64,000 nt of DNA from Streptomyces lydicus (lineage in GTDB: Bacteria > Actinomycetota > Actinomycetes > Streptomycetales > Streptomycetaceae). Shown here piece by piece: positions 1 to 8,249 of the stretch. Made by a program: the position numbers and the translations under genes. How positions within the stretch are numbered: position 1 is the stretch's first letter; the number at the start of each line of letters is the position of its first letter. The notes under the pieces are model-generated. The model worked only from the letters and a program-made list of their open reading frames with translations. It made no database searches and had not been told where the DNA came from. The stretch spans positions 4,960,001 to 5,024,000 of the forward strand of contig NZ_CP017157.1 in assembly GCF_001729485.1 (NCBI RefSeq). The letters run 5' to 3'.

Positions 1-1313
1 AAGAGGGGGTGCCGGCCGCCGGTGCGGTCGGGGTTGAGCTCTTCCACGATCCGGTCGAACGGCAGGTCCTCGTGCGCGAAGGCCGCCAGGTCCGCCTCCC
101 GCACCCGCTGAAGCAGCTCCACGAACGTCGGGTCGCCCGAGAGATCCGTACGCAGCACCAGCGTATTGACGAAGAAGCCCACCAGATCGTCGAGGGCCTG
201 ATCCGACCGCCCGGCCGTGGCGGTACCCAGCGGCACGTCGGTACCGGCGCCGAGCCGCGACAACAGCACCCCCAACGCCGCCTGCAGCGCCATGAACGTC
301 GTCACCCCCTGCCCGCGGACCAAGGAATCCAGCCGGCGATGGAGATCGGCGGGGAGGTCGAAGTGCAGGAGGCCGCCCTCATGGGTGGGGTGGTCCGGGC
401 GCGGCCGGTCGGTGGGCAGCGCCAGCTCCTGCGGAAGGTCGGAAAGGGTACGGGCCCAGAACGCCGTCTGCTCCTCCCCCACTTCCGCGATCAACTCCCG
501 CTGCCAGAGCGTGTAGTCGGCGTACTGCACCGGCAACGCATCCCACTGGGGAACGCCACCCGACAGCCGCGCCTCATACGCAACCGACACATCCCGCAAC
601 AACGGCGCCTCGGACCACCCGTCACTCGCGATGTGATGCAACGTCAGCAGCAGGACATGCGCATCGGCGGCGGTCGAGAACAGCGTCACCCTCAGCGGCA
701 GCTCGGACGACAACGCGAAGGGCCGGAAGGCTTCCTCGTGGAACCGCCGGGTGACGTCCTCGGCCGCACACCGCACGACGGCCAGGTCCACCACGGCCTG
801 TGCCGGGGGCAGGACCTGCTGGAAGGGCTCACCCTCGACGGCCGGGTAGACCGTCCGCAGCGACTCGTGGCGCGCCACCACATCATTGACCGCCAGCCGC
901 AGCGCCGTCACGTCCACCGCACCACGCACCCGGAAGGCGAAGGGCGCGTTGTACGTCGGGCTCTGCTCCAAACGGTCCAGGAACCACAACCGCTGCTGCG
1001 CGAACGACAACGGCAACACCTCAGGACGCGGACGGGGTGACAGCGCGGGACGCGCCGCCGCCCCGGCCGTGTCCTGCGCCGTCAGCCGCTTCGTCAGGCC
1101 CGCCACGGTGGGCGCGCCGAACAGTTCCCGGATCCCCAGTTGCACGCCGAGCACCGAGCGGATCCGGCTGAGCAGCTGGGCGGCCTTGAGCGAATGGCCG
1201 CCCAGGGCGAAGAAGTTGTCGTCCGGGCCCACGCTCGGCACACCCAGCACCTGTGCGAACAGGCCGCACAGCAGCTCCTCCTGCACCGACCGCGGATTCT
1301 GCGACTGACTCAT
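1..1313 (-). CDS. Non-ribosomal peptide synthetase, N-terminal part (PCP-condensation), cut by window edge
   Basis: Starts at ATG 1313 and reads leftwards off the window, so only the first 437 codons are seen. The protein opens with a peptidyl carrier domain (about residues 10-75, motif [11 protein letters not shown], phosphopantetheine serine S41). A condensation domain follows, beginning near [15 protein letters not shown], with the catalytic HHxxxDG motif (HHIASDG, residues 226-232). An NRPS that begins with a PCP expects its aminoacyl group to be loaded in trans. That fits the free A-PCP protein encoded upstream in the same direction, although that protein carries its own PCP. It lies last in a minus-strand run (oxygenase, A-PCP, thioesterase, MbtH, NRPS) and 28 bp after mbtH, so cotranscription is likely. 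The modules beyond the edge are unknown. Confidence 0.9.
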   Translation of the reverse strand, partial: MSQSQNPRSVQEELLCGLFAQVLGVPSVGPDDNFFALGGHSLKAAQLLSRIRSVLGVQLGIRELFGAPTVAGLTKRLTAQDTAGAAARPALSPRPRPEVLPLSFAQQRLWFLDRLEQSPTYNAPFAFRVRGAVDVTALRLAVNDVVARHESLRTVYPAVEGEPFQQVLPPAQAVVDLAVVRCAAEDVTRRFHEEAFRPFALSSELPLRVTLFSTAADAHVLLLTLHHIASDGWSEAPLLRDVSVAYEARLSGGVPQWDALPVQYADYTLWQRELIAEVGEEQTAFWARTLSDLPQELALPTDRPRPDHPTHEGGLLHFDLPADLHRRLDSLVRGQGVTTFMALQAALGVLLSRLGAGTDVPLGTATAGRSDQALDDLVGFFVNTLVLRTDLSGDPTFVELLQRVREADLAAFAHEDLPFDRIVEELNPDRTGGRHPL

Positions 1314-1341
1314 GACGCTCCCTTGAAGATCCGGATGGGAT

Positions 1342-1542
1342 TCAGTGGCCGAGGGCCGGCTTCGGTGTCAGGTCGGTCCAGTGCGCGTCGACGTAGTCGA
1401 GGCACGCCTGGTAGCCGGCCGCACCGTGCGCCACGGTCCAGCCCATGGGGGGTGCCAGTCGCGCCGGCCACAGGGAGTGCTGGTTGTCGTCATTGGTCAG
1501 GACCAGGTAGGTCCCGTCGGCGTCTTCGAAGGGGTTCGTCAC
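1342..1542 (-). CDS. MbtH-like protein
   Basis: A 66-residue protein of typical MbtH length. It starts [20 protein letters not shown] and contains the family signature ([10 protein letters not shown], then PxGW and the WTDLTPKP tail). MbtH proteins bind adenylation domains and are often needed for their solubility and activity. The likely partner is the A-PCP protein at 2521-4359 or an A domain in the truncated NRPS. Start is GTG 1542 with an AAAGGA Shine-Dalgarno about 11 nt upstream. It sits between the thioesterase and NRPS genes in the same transcription unit. Confidence 0.95.
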   Translation of the reverse strand: MTNPFEDADGTYLVLTNDDNQHSLWPARLAPPMGWTVAHGAAGYQACLDYVDAHWTDLTPKPALGH

Positions 1543-1610
1543 CGCGTGGGTGTCCTTTCAGGCGAAGCGGGGAGGGGCGCCGAGCCGCTCGGCTCGGGCC
1601 GGGGGTGCGC

Positions 1611-2399
1611 TCAGGCGGAGGCGCCGGTCGGCGCGGTGGCGAGCGCGGGGATGTGGAGCGGCAGCCGGCGCCAGATCTCGGGGGTGTAGAAGTGCCCGCC
1701 GGGCAGGGTGACGTGGCGGTACGAGCCGAGCGCGACGCGGCGCCACTGGTTTCCGGCGTCCTGCTCGATGACGTCGTCGTCGGTCGCCGAGAGCATCTGC
1801 ACCGGGACGCTCACACTGGCTCCCGGCGTGTAGCGGAAGGTGTCGCGGACCTGGATGTCCGCCCGCATGAGTTCCACCGCCATCTCCTGGAGATCGGGGT
1901 CCTCCAGGACGTGCGCCGGCATCAAGCCGTTGGTACGCATCCAGTCCAGTAGCGAGGTGTCCGTGTCCTGGCGGGCGGGGAACATGTCGCGGGGTGTCAG
2001 GCCGCGGTCGGGCGCGTTGCACGAGGAGACGACCAGGGTCTCGGGCAGCGGTCCGCCGTCGCGCTCGATACGGGCCGCCACGTCGAACGCCATCCAGCCA
2101 CCCATGCTGTGGCCGAACAGGATGTACGGCCCCTGGACGGCGGAGAGGACGGCGGCGGTGCTGTCGGCCGCGAGCTCGTCCCAGTCCGTCGCGCAGGGCT
2201 CCAGGAACCGTCCCTCGCGGCCGGGGTAGCAGACGGCGGTGAGGGCCACGTCCGCGGGGAGGCAGTCGCCCCAGGCGTGGTACGGACCGGTGCCGCCGCC
2301 GCAGAACCCGAGGCAGATGAGCGTGCGCGAGGTCTGCTCGGTGCGCTCCTTGATCTGGATGACAGTGGTGTCCTGTCTCCCGTGCATGTGTCCGGCCAT
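1611..2399 (-). CDS. Type II thioesterase (editing alpha/beta hydrolase)
   Basis: 262 residues, the usual size for free-standing thioesterases of NRPS/PKS clusters. The early segment ICLGFCGGGTGPYHAW corresponds to the family's CFPxAGG region. The nucleophile elbow is GHSMGG (S98), and a C-terminal PGGHFYT supplies the catalytic histidine. Family members remove wrongly primed or stalled acyl groups from carrier domains. The gene lies between the A-PCP and MbtH genes on the same strand. The ATG at 2399 has a GAGGAAG motif about 11 nt upstream; an in-frame ATG five codons in is an alternative. Confidence 0.9.
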   Translation of the reverse strand: MAGHMHGRQDTTVIQIKERTEQTSRTLICLGFCGGGTGPYHAWGDCLPADVALTAVCYPGREGRFLEPCATDWDELAADSTAAVLSAVQGPYILFGHSMGGWMAFDVAARIERDGGPLPETLVVSSCNAPDRGLTPRDMFPARQDTDTSLLDWMRTNGLMPAHVLEDPDLQEMAVELMRADIQVRDTFRYTPGASVSVPVQMLSATDDDVIEQDAGNQWRRVALGSYRHVTLPGGHFYTPEIWRRLPLHIPALATAPTGASA

Positions 2400-2520
2400 G
2401 ATGGCTCGCTTCCTCTTGCTGTCGTGTTCTGGTCGTGCGAGGGGGTGCCCGGGCGGTGCCGCCCACCGGCGGCGCGGCAGTGGCCGGCAGGCCCGTTGCC
2501 CGCGGGGCCGGTGGCGGCGG

Positions 2521-4359
2521 TCAGCCGGCGGCGCGCAGCGTCTCGACGTGCCGGGCGAGGTCCCGGAGCTGCGGGTGCCGGTAGACCTCGCGGGTCGACA
2601 TGGCGATCCCGAACTGCTTCTTGAGCCGGGCCACGACGCGCAGCGCGATCAGCGAGTGGCCGCCCATGGCGAAGAAGTCGTCATCGGCGCGGACGCGGTC
2701 ACGGCCGAGCACCTCGGACCACACGGCCGCGATCAGCGTCTCGACCTCGCCCTCGGGTGCGTTCTCCCGGTCCCCGGCCGTCTCCGCGGCCGCGGTCGGG
2801 TCCGCCTCGGGGGCGGGCAGGGCGGCGAGGTCCACCTTCCCGTTGACCGTCAGCGGCAGCGCTTCGAGGCGGGTGTACACCGTCGGGAGCATGAACTTCG
2901 GCAGCTGGGTGGCCAGTTGCGCGCGCAGGTCCTCCGCGGTCGGCGGGCCGTCCACCGCGTCCGATGCCACGAAACAGGCGACGAGTTGTTCGCCGGCGAC
3001 CGAGCCGTGGTGCAGCGTGACCGCGGCGGCGGAGACGGCCGGGTGGCGGGTCAGCGCGGCCTCGATCTCGCCCAGCTCGACGCGGTGGCCCCGGATCTTT
3101 ATCTGCCGGTCGATGCGCCCCAGGTACTCCATGGCCCCGTCCGCGCGGCGGCGCACCTTGTCACCGGTGCGGTACATCCGGGTGCCGTCGGCGGCGAAGG
3201 GGTCGGCGACGAAGCGCGTCGCGGTCAGCGCGGGCCGGTTGACGTACCCCAGGGCCACCTGGGGGCCGGCGAGGTAGAGCTCCCCCGCCACGCCGTCGGC
3301 CACCGGGCGCAGGTCGAGGTCCAGGACGTGGGCGCGGACGCCCGGCAGCGCGGGGCCGATGTGCGGGGTGCCGCCGTCGATCCAGGTGGCGGCGGTGTCC
3401 ACGGTGCACTCGGTGGGTCCGTACAGGTTCAGCGCTTCGAGCCGTCCGGCGGCGCGTTCGGCGGCCAGCTCCCGCCAGGTGCCCTCGGGGACCGGTTCGC
3501 CGCCCATGAACAGGCGCAGGGCCCGCCCCTCGGCGGCGCGTGCGAGCAGCTCGTCGCGGAGCAGGGGCCAGTGCGAGGGGGTCAGGTCGAGGTCCTGCAC
3601 GCCGTGCGCGTCCAGGGCCGCGATCAGCCGGGCCGGGTCGGTGCGCTCGTCCTCGTCGAGCACGACCAGGGTGTCGCCGCGGCACACCCGTGCCCACTGC
3701 TGGACCGATGCGTCGAAGGAGACGCTGGCGTTCCACGCCACGACGCGCGGCTCCGGGGCGTACATGCCGGCCTCCTCCAGCGCCGCCACGAGGGCGGCCA
3801 CGCCGCCTCGGGTGGTCTCGACGCCCTTGGGGGTGCCCGTGGAGCCCGACGTGTAGATCACGTAGGCCGGTGCGTGGGCATCGACGGGTACGGGCGGGGC
3901 CGGACGCCGGTCCGCCGGCGCGCCGGGCCGGCCGACGGTGAGGAGGCGCACACCGGACGGCCACTCCCCCGCGGCGGCCGTGGTCACCAGTACCCGGGCC
4001 CCGGCGTCGCGCACCATCGTGTGCCGCCGCTCGTCCGGGTACGCGGGATCGATCGGCACGTACGCGGCACCCGCCCGCCAGACGGCCAGCAGGGCGACCA
4101 CGAGGTCGGCACCCCGGGGGAGGCTGACCCCTACCCGGTCGCCGGGCCGGACACCCGAGCCCGCCAGCGTCTCCGCCAGGTCGGCGGTCGCCGCGTCGAG
4201 TCGGGCAAAGCTGAGCGCGTCGTTCCGGTCGCGGACGGCGATCCGGTCCGGGCCGGCCGCCACGGCCTGCCGGAGGCGGGACAGCAGGTCGACGGGCCGG
4301 CCGCGGCCGGGTGCGACGGTCGCGTCGAGGCCGTGCGGGCCTTCCAGTACGCCGGTCAC
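2521..4359 (-). CDS. Free-standing NRPS adenylation-PCP protein, predicted Glu/Gln-type substrate
   Basis: Start chosen at GTG 4359, because it overlaps the stop of the upstream oxygenase gene as GTGA; this gives 612 residues instead of a 14-residue extension. Adenylation core motifs are present: YTSGSTGTPKG (A3), FDASV (A4), NLYGPTE (A5), YRTGD, GRIDRQIKIRGHRVE and the A10 lysine in NGKVD. A PCP follows with the GGHSL serine. Aligning by eye to the GrsA pocket positions gives roughly D-A-Q-L-F-G-L-V-D-K, whose DA....VDK frame resembles Glu/Gln-activating domains. That substrate call is an inference. No condensation or thioesterase domain is present, so it should charge its own PCP for tailoring and transfer in trans. 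Confidence 0.92.
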   Translation of the reverse strand: MTGVLEGPHGLDATVAPGRGRPVDLLSRLRQAVAAGPDRIAVRDRNDALSFARLDAATADLAETLAGSGVRPGDRVGVSLPRGADLVVALLAVWRAGAAYVPIDPAYPDERRHTMVRDAGARVLVTTAAAGEWPSGVRLLTVGRPGAPADRRPAPPVPVDAHAPAYVIYTSGSTGTPKGVETTRGGVAALVAALEEAGMYAPEPRVVAWNASVSFDASVQQWARVCRGDTLVVLDEDERTDPARLIAALDAHGVQDLDLTPSHWPLLRDELLARAAEGRALRLFMGGEPVPEGTWRELAAERAAGRLEALNLYGPTECTVDTAATWIDGGTPHIGPALPGVRAHVLDLDLRPVADGVAGELYLAGPQVALGYVNRPALTATRFVADPFAADGTRMYRTGDKVRRRADGAMEYLGRIDRQIKIRGHRVELGEIEAALTRHPAVSAAAVTLHHGSVAGEQLVACFVASDAVDGPPTAEDLRAQLATQLPKFMLPTVYTRLEALPLTVNGKVDLAALPAPEADPTAAAETAGDRENAPEGEVETLIAAVWSEVLGRDRVRADDDFFAMGGHSLIALRVVARLKKQFGIAMSTREVYRHPQLRDLARHVETLRAAG

Positions 4360-5366
4360 GCGGCCTGCTCCTCTCCGGCGGGGGCCACGGTGGGCCGGCA
4401 TTCCTCCAGGGCGACCGGATCGCCCATGGCGACGACGATGCGGCGGTCACCGCGGAAGGGGTCGCGGCCGTGGGTGGCCAGGACGTTGTCGACGAGCATG
4501 ATGTCGCCCGGCTGCCAGTTCCGTCGGAGCGTCGCGGCCTCGTAGGCGGCGTTGATCGTCTCGATGTCCTCGCGGGTCAAGGGTTTGCCGTCGCCGAGGG
4601 TGGTCTCGAACGGCAGCCCGTCCACGCCGAATTCGTCCTGCAGCGTCTCGCGGACCTCCTCGTCCAGCGACCACGAGTTCCAGAAGGCCATGTGGTTGAA
4701 CCAGACGCCCTCCCCCGTTTCGGGGTGGTGGATGATGCCGGGGCGCAGCTGCCGGGTGCGGAGCGCGCCGGAGTCGCTCCACTCGCAGGAGAGGAGGTTG
4801 TCCTCGCAGTACTTCTCGACGTCCTCGCGGTGCTCGGTGGCGAACGCGGTGCGCCAGTCCAGGGAGATGTGCTCCGAGTAGTTGCGGGTCAGCACCCATC
4901 CCGCGGTGCGCATCCGCTCGACCAGGTCGGCGGGGAGCAGACGCAGCACCTCGCGGCAGTCGGCGACCGGCGTCGCGCCGCCCTCCTCGGGGGCGGTCAG
5001 GCAGCCGAACAGCAGCAGACCGGGGAAGGTCAGCGTGTAGCTGTTCTCGTTGTGCATGCGGATCGCCTGGTTGGGCGGCAGGTCGGTGGAGGAGTACACC
5101 TCGTTGCCGTAGGTGCTGCGCGGGGTGGCCTTCTCGCGGTAGGGCGTGCGCCGCGGCACGAGGACGTCCCGCACCTTGGCGAAGTCGTCGACGTCATGGA
5201 CGGGCAGGCCGCGGAGGAACAGCGCGCCGTGCCGATGCAGCGCCCCGCGGAGCTCGGAGTCGACCGAGGTGAGCCAGGCGCACGCCTCGGCGGCGTCCGC
5301 GAACTGCGGGGTCTGCGTGGTGGCCGGCTTTCCGGTCTCGATGGTCCAGAAAAGGGAATCGCTCAT
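4356..5366 (-). CDS. TauD/SyrP-like Fe(II)/2-oxoglutarate oxygenase, probable amino acid beta-hydroxylase
   Basis: 336 residues from ATG 5366, preceded by an AGGAC-type ribosome site; a longer in-frame start exists at 5456 but is less likely. The iron ligands appear as H105-x-E107 in MHNENSY and a distal H299 in LATHGRD, followed by RGDRR for 2-oxoglutarate binding. HxE rather than HxD is seen in the SyrP/KtzO/KtzP group, which hydroxylates amino acids tethered to PCPs. The stop overlaps the A-PCP start by 4 nt, so translation is likely coupled and the enzyme probably acts on that protein's aminoacyl-PCP. It is the first gene of the NRPS transcription unit. Confidence 0.88.
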   Translation of the reverse strand: MSDSLFWTIETGKPATTQTPQFADAAEACAWLTSVDSELRGALHRHGALFLRGLPVHDVDDFAKVRDVLVPRRTPYREKATPRSTYGNEVYSSTDLPPNQAIRMHNENSYTLTFPGLLLFGCLTAPEEGGATPVADCREVLRLLPADLVERMRTAGWVLTRNYSEHISLDWRTAFATEHREDVEKYCEDNLLSCEWSDSGALRTRQLRPGIIHHPETGEGVWFNHMAFWNSWSLDEEVRETLQDEFGVDGLPFETTLGDGKPLTREDIETINAAYEAATLRRNWQPGDIMLVDNVLATHGRDPFRGDRRIVVAMGDPVALEECRPTVAPAGEEQAA

Positions 5367-5707
5367 CGTGAGGCGCGTCCTGTCGTGTGGTTTCTGGTTG
5401 ATTTCCTGGTACGCCGATCGATCCGGTGGGTCATCCCCATCCGGTGTCGCGCTCATCGGTCAGTTCGCCGGGCACGGCCGGGGGGAATGGGCCTAAATGC
5501 ATGGGGGTTTCTCCTACTTCCTCGGGAGGGACTTTTCCCGACCGGCCGCACGGGGCTCGGTCACCGGATTCGGTGGCAGGTCGACGGAGTTCACGCTGGC
5601 ATCCGAACAGGCCGTTCACCAGGGCGGCCGAGGGCTGATATTCACGTCTGTCGCATAGACGAGAGGGGGGCAAAAGGTGCATACGACGCAGCGGTGCGGT
5701 GCCTGCC
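5367..5707. other. Intergenic region upstream of the NRPS operon
   Basis: A 341-bp stretch between the MFS exporter stop and the oxygenase start, both on the minus strand. No ORF here has a convincing family match. It must hold the promoter of the oxygenase-led operon. One short inverted repeat is visible (CGTCT at 5645-5649, 7-nt spacer, AGACG at 5657-5661), beside an AT-richer patch around 5636-5660. Whether it binds the adjacent LuxR-type regulator is unknown. Confidence 0.5.
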
Positions 5708-7048
5708 TCAGGCCGTCGCGCCCGCGCGCGTCGGCAGGTCGCGGTGGCGCCTGATAGGCGAACAGAGCAGGATCAGTGCGCTCAGCGGGATGCCCGCGAT
5801 CATCAGCCACAGCGTCGGGCGCACCCCGAACCAGGTCCCCAGCGCCCCGGCGAGCAACGCCCCCAGCGGCAGGGTGCCGCAGTTGAGGAACGACGAGCAC
5901 GCGGAGACCCGGCCGAGCACGTCGGCCGGGCAATAGCCCTGCTGGAAGCCCGCTTTGATGACGTTGCCCGCCACCACCCCGACCGAGACCGAGGCGTAGC
6001 CGATGACGAACAGGGCCAGTCCGGCGGCGTCCCGGGAGGTGAGCGCCATCAGCGGGGCCAGTGCCGGCACACCGATTTCGAACAGCAGCAGCGCCCGGGC
6101 CGTCCCGAACCGCGTCACGCCCCGGCGCACCACGAGGGCACCCACCACACCGCCCGCGCCGCCGACGGCCACCAGCACGCCCACCCCGCTGTCGGTCAGA
6201 CCGACGTCGCGGACCAGGAACACCACGAGCAGCGACTGGTATCCGGCCAGGAACAGGTTCGAGGCGGCGCCGAAGAGCGTCAGGCTGCGCAGGTACGGAT
6301 CGCGTGCCACCAGCCGGACGCCCTCGCCGACCTCCCGGAACAGCGCGCCCCGCGCGCGTTCGACGGGGGGCGCCGACGGCTCCCGGTACCGGATCCGGGC
6401 CACGCACAGGAAGGAGATGAGGAACGTCGCGGCGTTCGTCAGCATGCCGTTGACCGACCCGGCGACCTGGGCGATCAGACCGCCGGCGCCGGTCCCCGCG
6501 ATCTGTGCGGCGGAGGCGCTGCCGTGCAGCTTGGCGTTGCCCTCGGCCTGGTCGCCCGGGCCGACGATGCCGGGGAGGTAGGCGGTGTACGCGGTCTGGA
6601 AGAAGACCGCGGCGGTACCGGCGAGCAGCGCGACCAGCAGCAGCCGGCCCACATCGAGGGCGCCGAGCCAGTAGGCCAGCGGCACGCACACGAACAGCAC
6701 ACAGGACACGGCGTCGCTGCAGAGCATCACCGTCCTGCGCGGCAACCGGTCCACCCAGACGCCGGCCGGCAGACCGATCACCAGCCAGGGCACCCAGCTG
6801 GCGGCATTGAGCAGACTGACCTCGAAGGTGGTGGCGTGCAGGACGGAGACGGCGACCAGCGGCAGCACCACACCCGTGACCGCCGCACCGAATTTCCCCG
6901 CGCTCTCGCCGCACCACAACCTGCGGAAGTCCGCATTCCGGCGCAGTAATCCGCCCCCCGCGGGACGCTCCGCTATTCGCCGCCCGCGCTCTTTCCGGTC
7001 GCGGTCGGCCACTTCCTCTCCCGGGTCGTCCCGCTCTCTCACCGCCAT
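5708..7048 (-). CDS. MFS exporter of the NRPS cluster
   Basis: 446 residues with about 12 hydrophobic segments and a cytoplasmic N-terminal extension of roughly 40 residues. The loop between segments 2 and 3 reads GVWVDRLPRRTVM, the usual MFS motif A pattern. It resembles the enterobactin-exporter-like MFS_3 group. Located between the NRPS genes and a divergent LuxR-type regulator, it most likely exports the peptide product and gives self-protection; this role is inferred from position. ATG 7048 has no obvious in-frame competitor. Confidence 0.88.
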   Translation of the reverse strand: MAVRERDDPGEEVADRDRKERGRRIAERPAGGGLLRRNADFRRLWCGESAGKFGAAVTGVVLPLVAVSVLHATTFEVSLLNAASWVPWLVIGLPAGVWVDRLPRRTVMLCSDAVSCVLFVCVPLAYWLGALDVGRLLLVALLAGTAAVFFQTAYTAYLPGIVGPGDQAEGNAKLHGSASAAQIAGTGAGGLIAQVAGSVNGMLTNAATFLISFLCVARIRYREPSAPPVERARGALFREVGEGVRLVARDPYLRSLTLFGAASNLFLAGYQSLLVVFLVRDVGLTDSGVGVLVAVGGAGGVVGALVVRRGVTRFGTARALLLFEIGVPALAPLMALTSRDAAGLALFVIGYASVSVGVVAGNVIKAGFQQGYCPADVLGRVSACSSFLNCGTLPLGALLAGALGTWFGVRPTLWLMIAGIPLSALILLCSPIRRHRDLPTRAGATA

Positions 7049-7071
7049 GCGGGCATTCCCGTCTGCTCGAC

Positions 7072-7091
7072 GTTGACCGGTTGTTGACCGG
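7072..7091. promoter_or_regulatory. Tandem direct repeat between exporter and regulator genes
   Basis: The 9-mer GTTGACCGG occurs twice, at 7072-7080 and 7083-7091, separated by TT. It sits in the 99-bp divergent region between the MFS and LuxR-type genes, so it could be a regulator half-site pair or contain a -35-like TTGACC. Function is inferred only from position and repetition. Confidence 0.4.
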
Positions 7092-7147
7092 GCATGTCTA
7101 GGCTGCCCTCCGATCGGGGGATGACTCTGGTACGGCAGGGGTGGGCC

Positions 7148-8218
7148 ATGAATACCTCACGCTCAGTCAGTGAAATCAAGATGAGCCAGGAAGCCTTGGA
7201 TGTCTTCGAATTCGCGGCGGACCGCACCGTATTCGGCATCGAGGACCTCGCAGCCGTCGGTCTCGACGCCGACGAAGCGGAACGGGCCGTCAAGGAACTC
7301 GCGGGCCTGCGGCTGCTGTCCTACGCCGAGGGGTCCCCCGGACGCCTCGCCATCGTGCCGCCGAGGATCGCCGCCAACCGGCTGCTGCGCCCCATGGAGC
7401 GCGAGGTCCGGCACCAGCAGGACGAGATCGAGCGGTTCCGCTGGATGTTCGAAACCCTGCTCCCCGCCTACGAGTCGGGCCGGGCGCGGGACACCGACGC
7501 GGCACACGTCGAGATGGTCGACGACCTGCGTCTGGTCGAGGAGCTCATCGAGGAACTGACCCTGAACTGCCGTACGGAGGTGCTGACCGCGCAGCCCGGC
7601 GGGGCACGCTCGCCCGAGTCGCTGCGCGCGGCGCTGGAGCGGGACCGCCGGATGCTCGCGCGCGGCGTCGCCATGCGCACCCTGTACCAGCATCCCGCCC
7701 GCTACCACCAGCCGACGATCGACCATGTGCAGCGGATGACGAGCCTGGGGGCGGAGGTCCGCACCCAGTCCGAGGGCCTCTGCCGGATGCTGGTGTTCGA
7801 CCAGCACGCGGCGCTGCTCGGCGTGCCGGACGACCCGCGGGCGGCCCTGCTCGTCCGCGAGCCGCGGCTCATCCACAGCATGCGGGTCTTCTTCGACTGG
7901 GCCTGGCGCGGCGCCTCGCCGTTCCCGCTCAGTTTCGACGCGACGTCGGCCGTCCGGATCTCCGGTGAGATCCAGGAGGCGATCGTCGCCATGCTCGCCG
8001 AAGGGCTGGAGGACAAGTCCATCGCCCGACGGCTGGGCATGTCGGTCCGCAGCTGCCAGCGTCATGTCGCGGAGGTCATGAAAGTGCTCGGCGCGAAGAG
8101 CCGCTTCCAGGCCGGCTTCCTCATCGGCCAGTCCCGGGCCCGCCCCGCGGACGGGGCGCCCGCCGGCACCGCGCCGCTGGCGCTCCCGGGTCCCTCGCTC
8201 CCCTCCCGCCGGGAGTGA
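7148..8218 (+). CDS. LuxR-family transcriptional regulator with TrmB-like N-terminus
   Basis: 356 residues from ATG 7148, chosen because a G-rich ribosome site lies just upstream and the residues before it look non-coding. The N-terminal part (about residues 1-80) looks like a winged-helix TrmB-type domain, and the middle resembles the phospholipase-D-like region of this Streptomyces family. The C-terminal LuxR helix-turn-helix (about residues 285-335) reads KSIARRLGMSVRSCQRHVAEV. There is no N-terminal ATPase or receiver domain. It is divergent from the exporter and next to the free condensation domain, so it probably regulates this NRPS cluster. Confidence 0.88.
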   Translation: MNTSRSVSEIKMSQEALDVFEFAADRTVFGIEDLAAVGLDADEAERAVKELAGLRLLSYAEGSPGRLAIVPPRIAANRLLRPMEREVRHQQDEIERFRWMFETLLPAYESGRARDTDAAHVEMVDDLRLVEELIEELTLNCRTEVLTAQPGGARSPESLRAALERDRRMLARGVAMRTLYQHPARYHQPTIDHVQRMTSLGAEVRTQSEGLCRMLVFDQHAALLGVPDDPRAALLVREPRLIHSMRVFFDWAWRGASPFPLSFDATSAVRISGEIQEAIVAMLAEGLEDKSIARRLGMSVRSCQRHVAEVMKVLGAKSRFQAGFLIGQSRARPADGAPAGTAPLALPGPSLPSRRE

Positions 8219-8249
8219 CGGCGACGGCCCTCCGCGCCCGGCCGGCGCC

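Noticed and set aside
3161..4450. 429-codon minus-strand ORF overlapping the A-PCP gene
   Set aside because: Shadow frame of the adenylation domain, Arg/Pro-rich, with no motifs.
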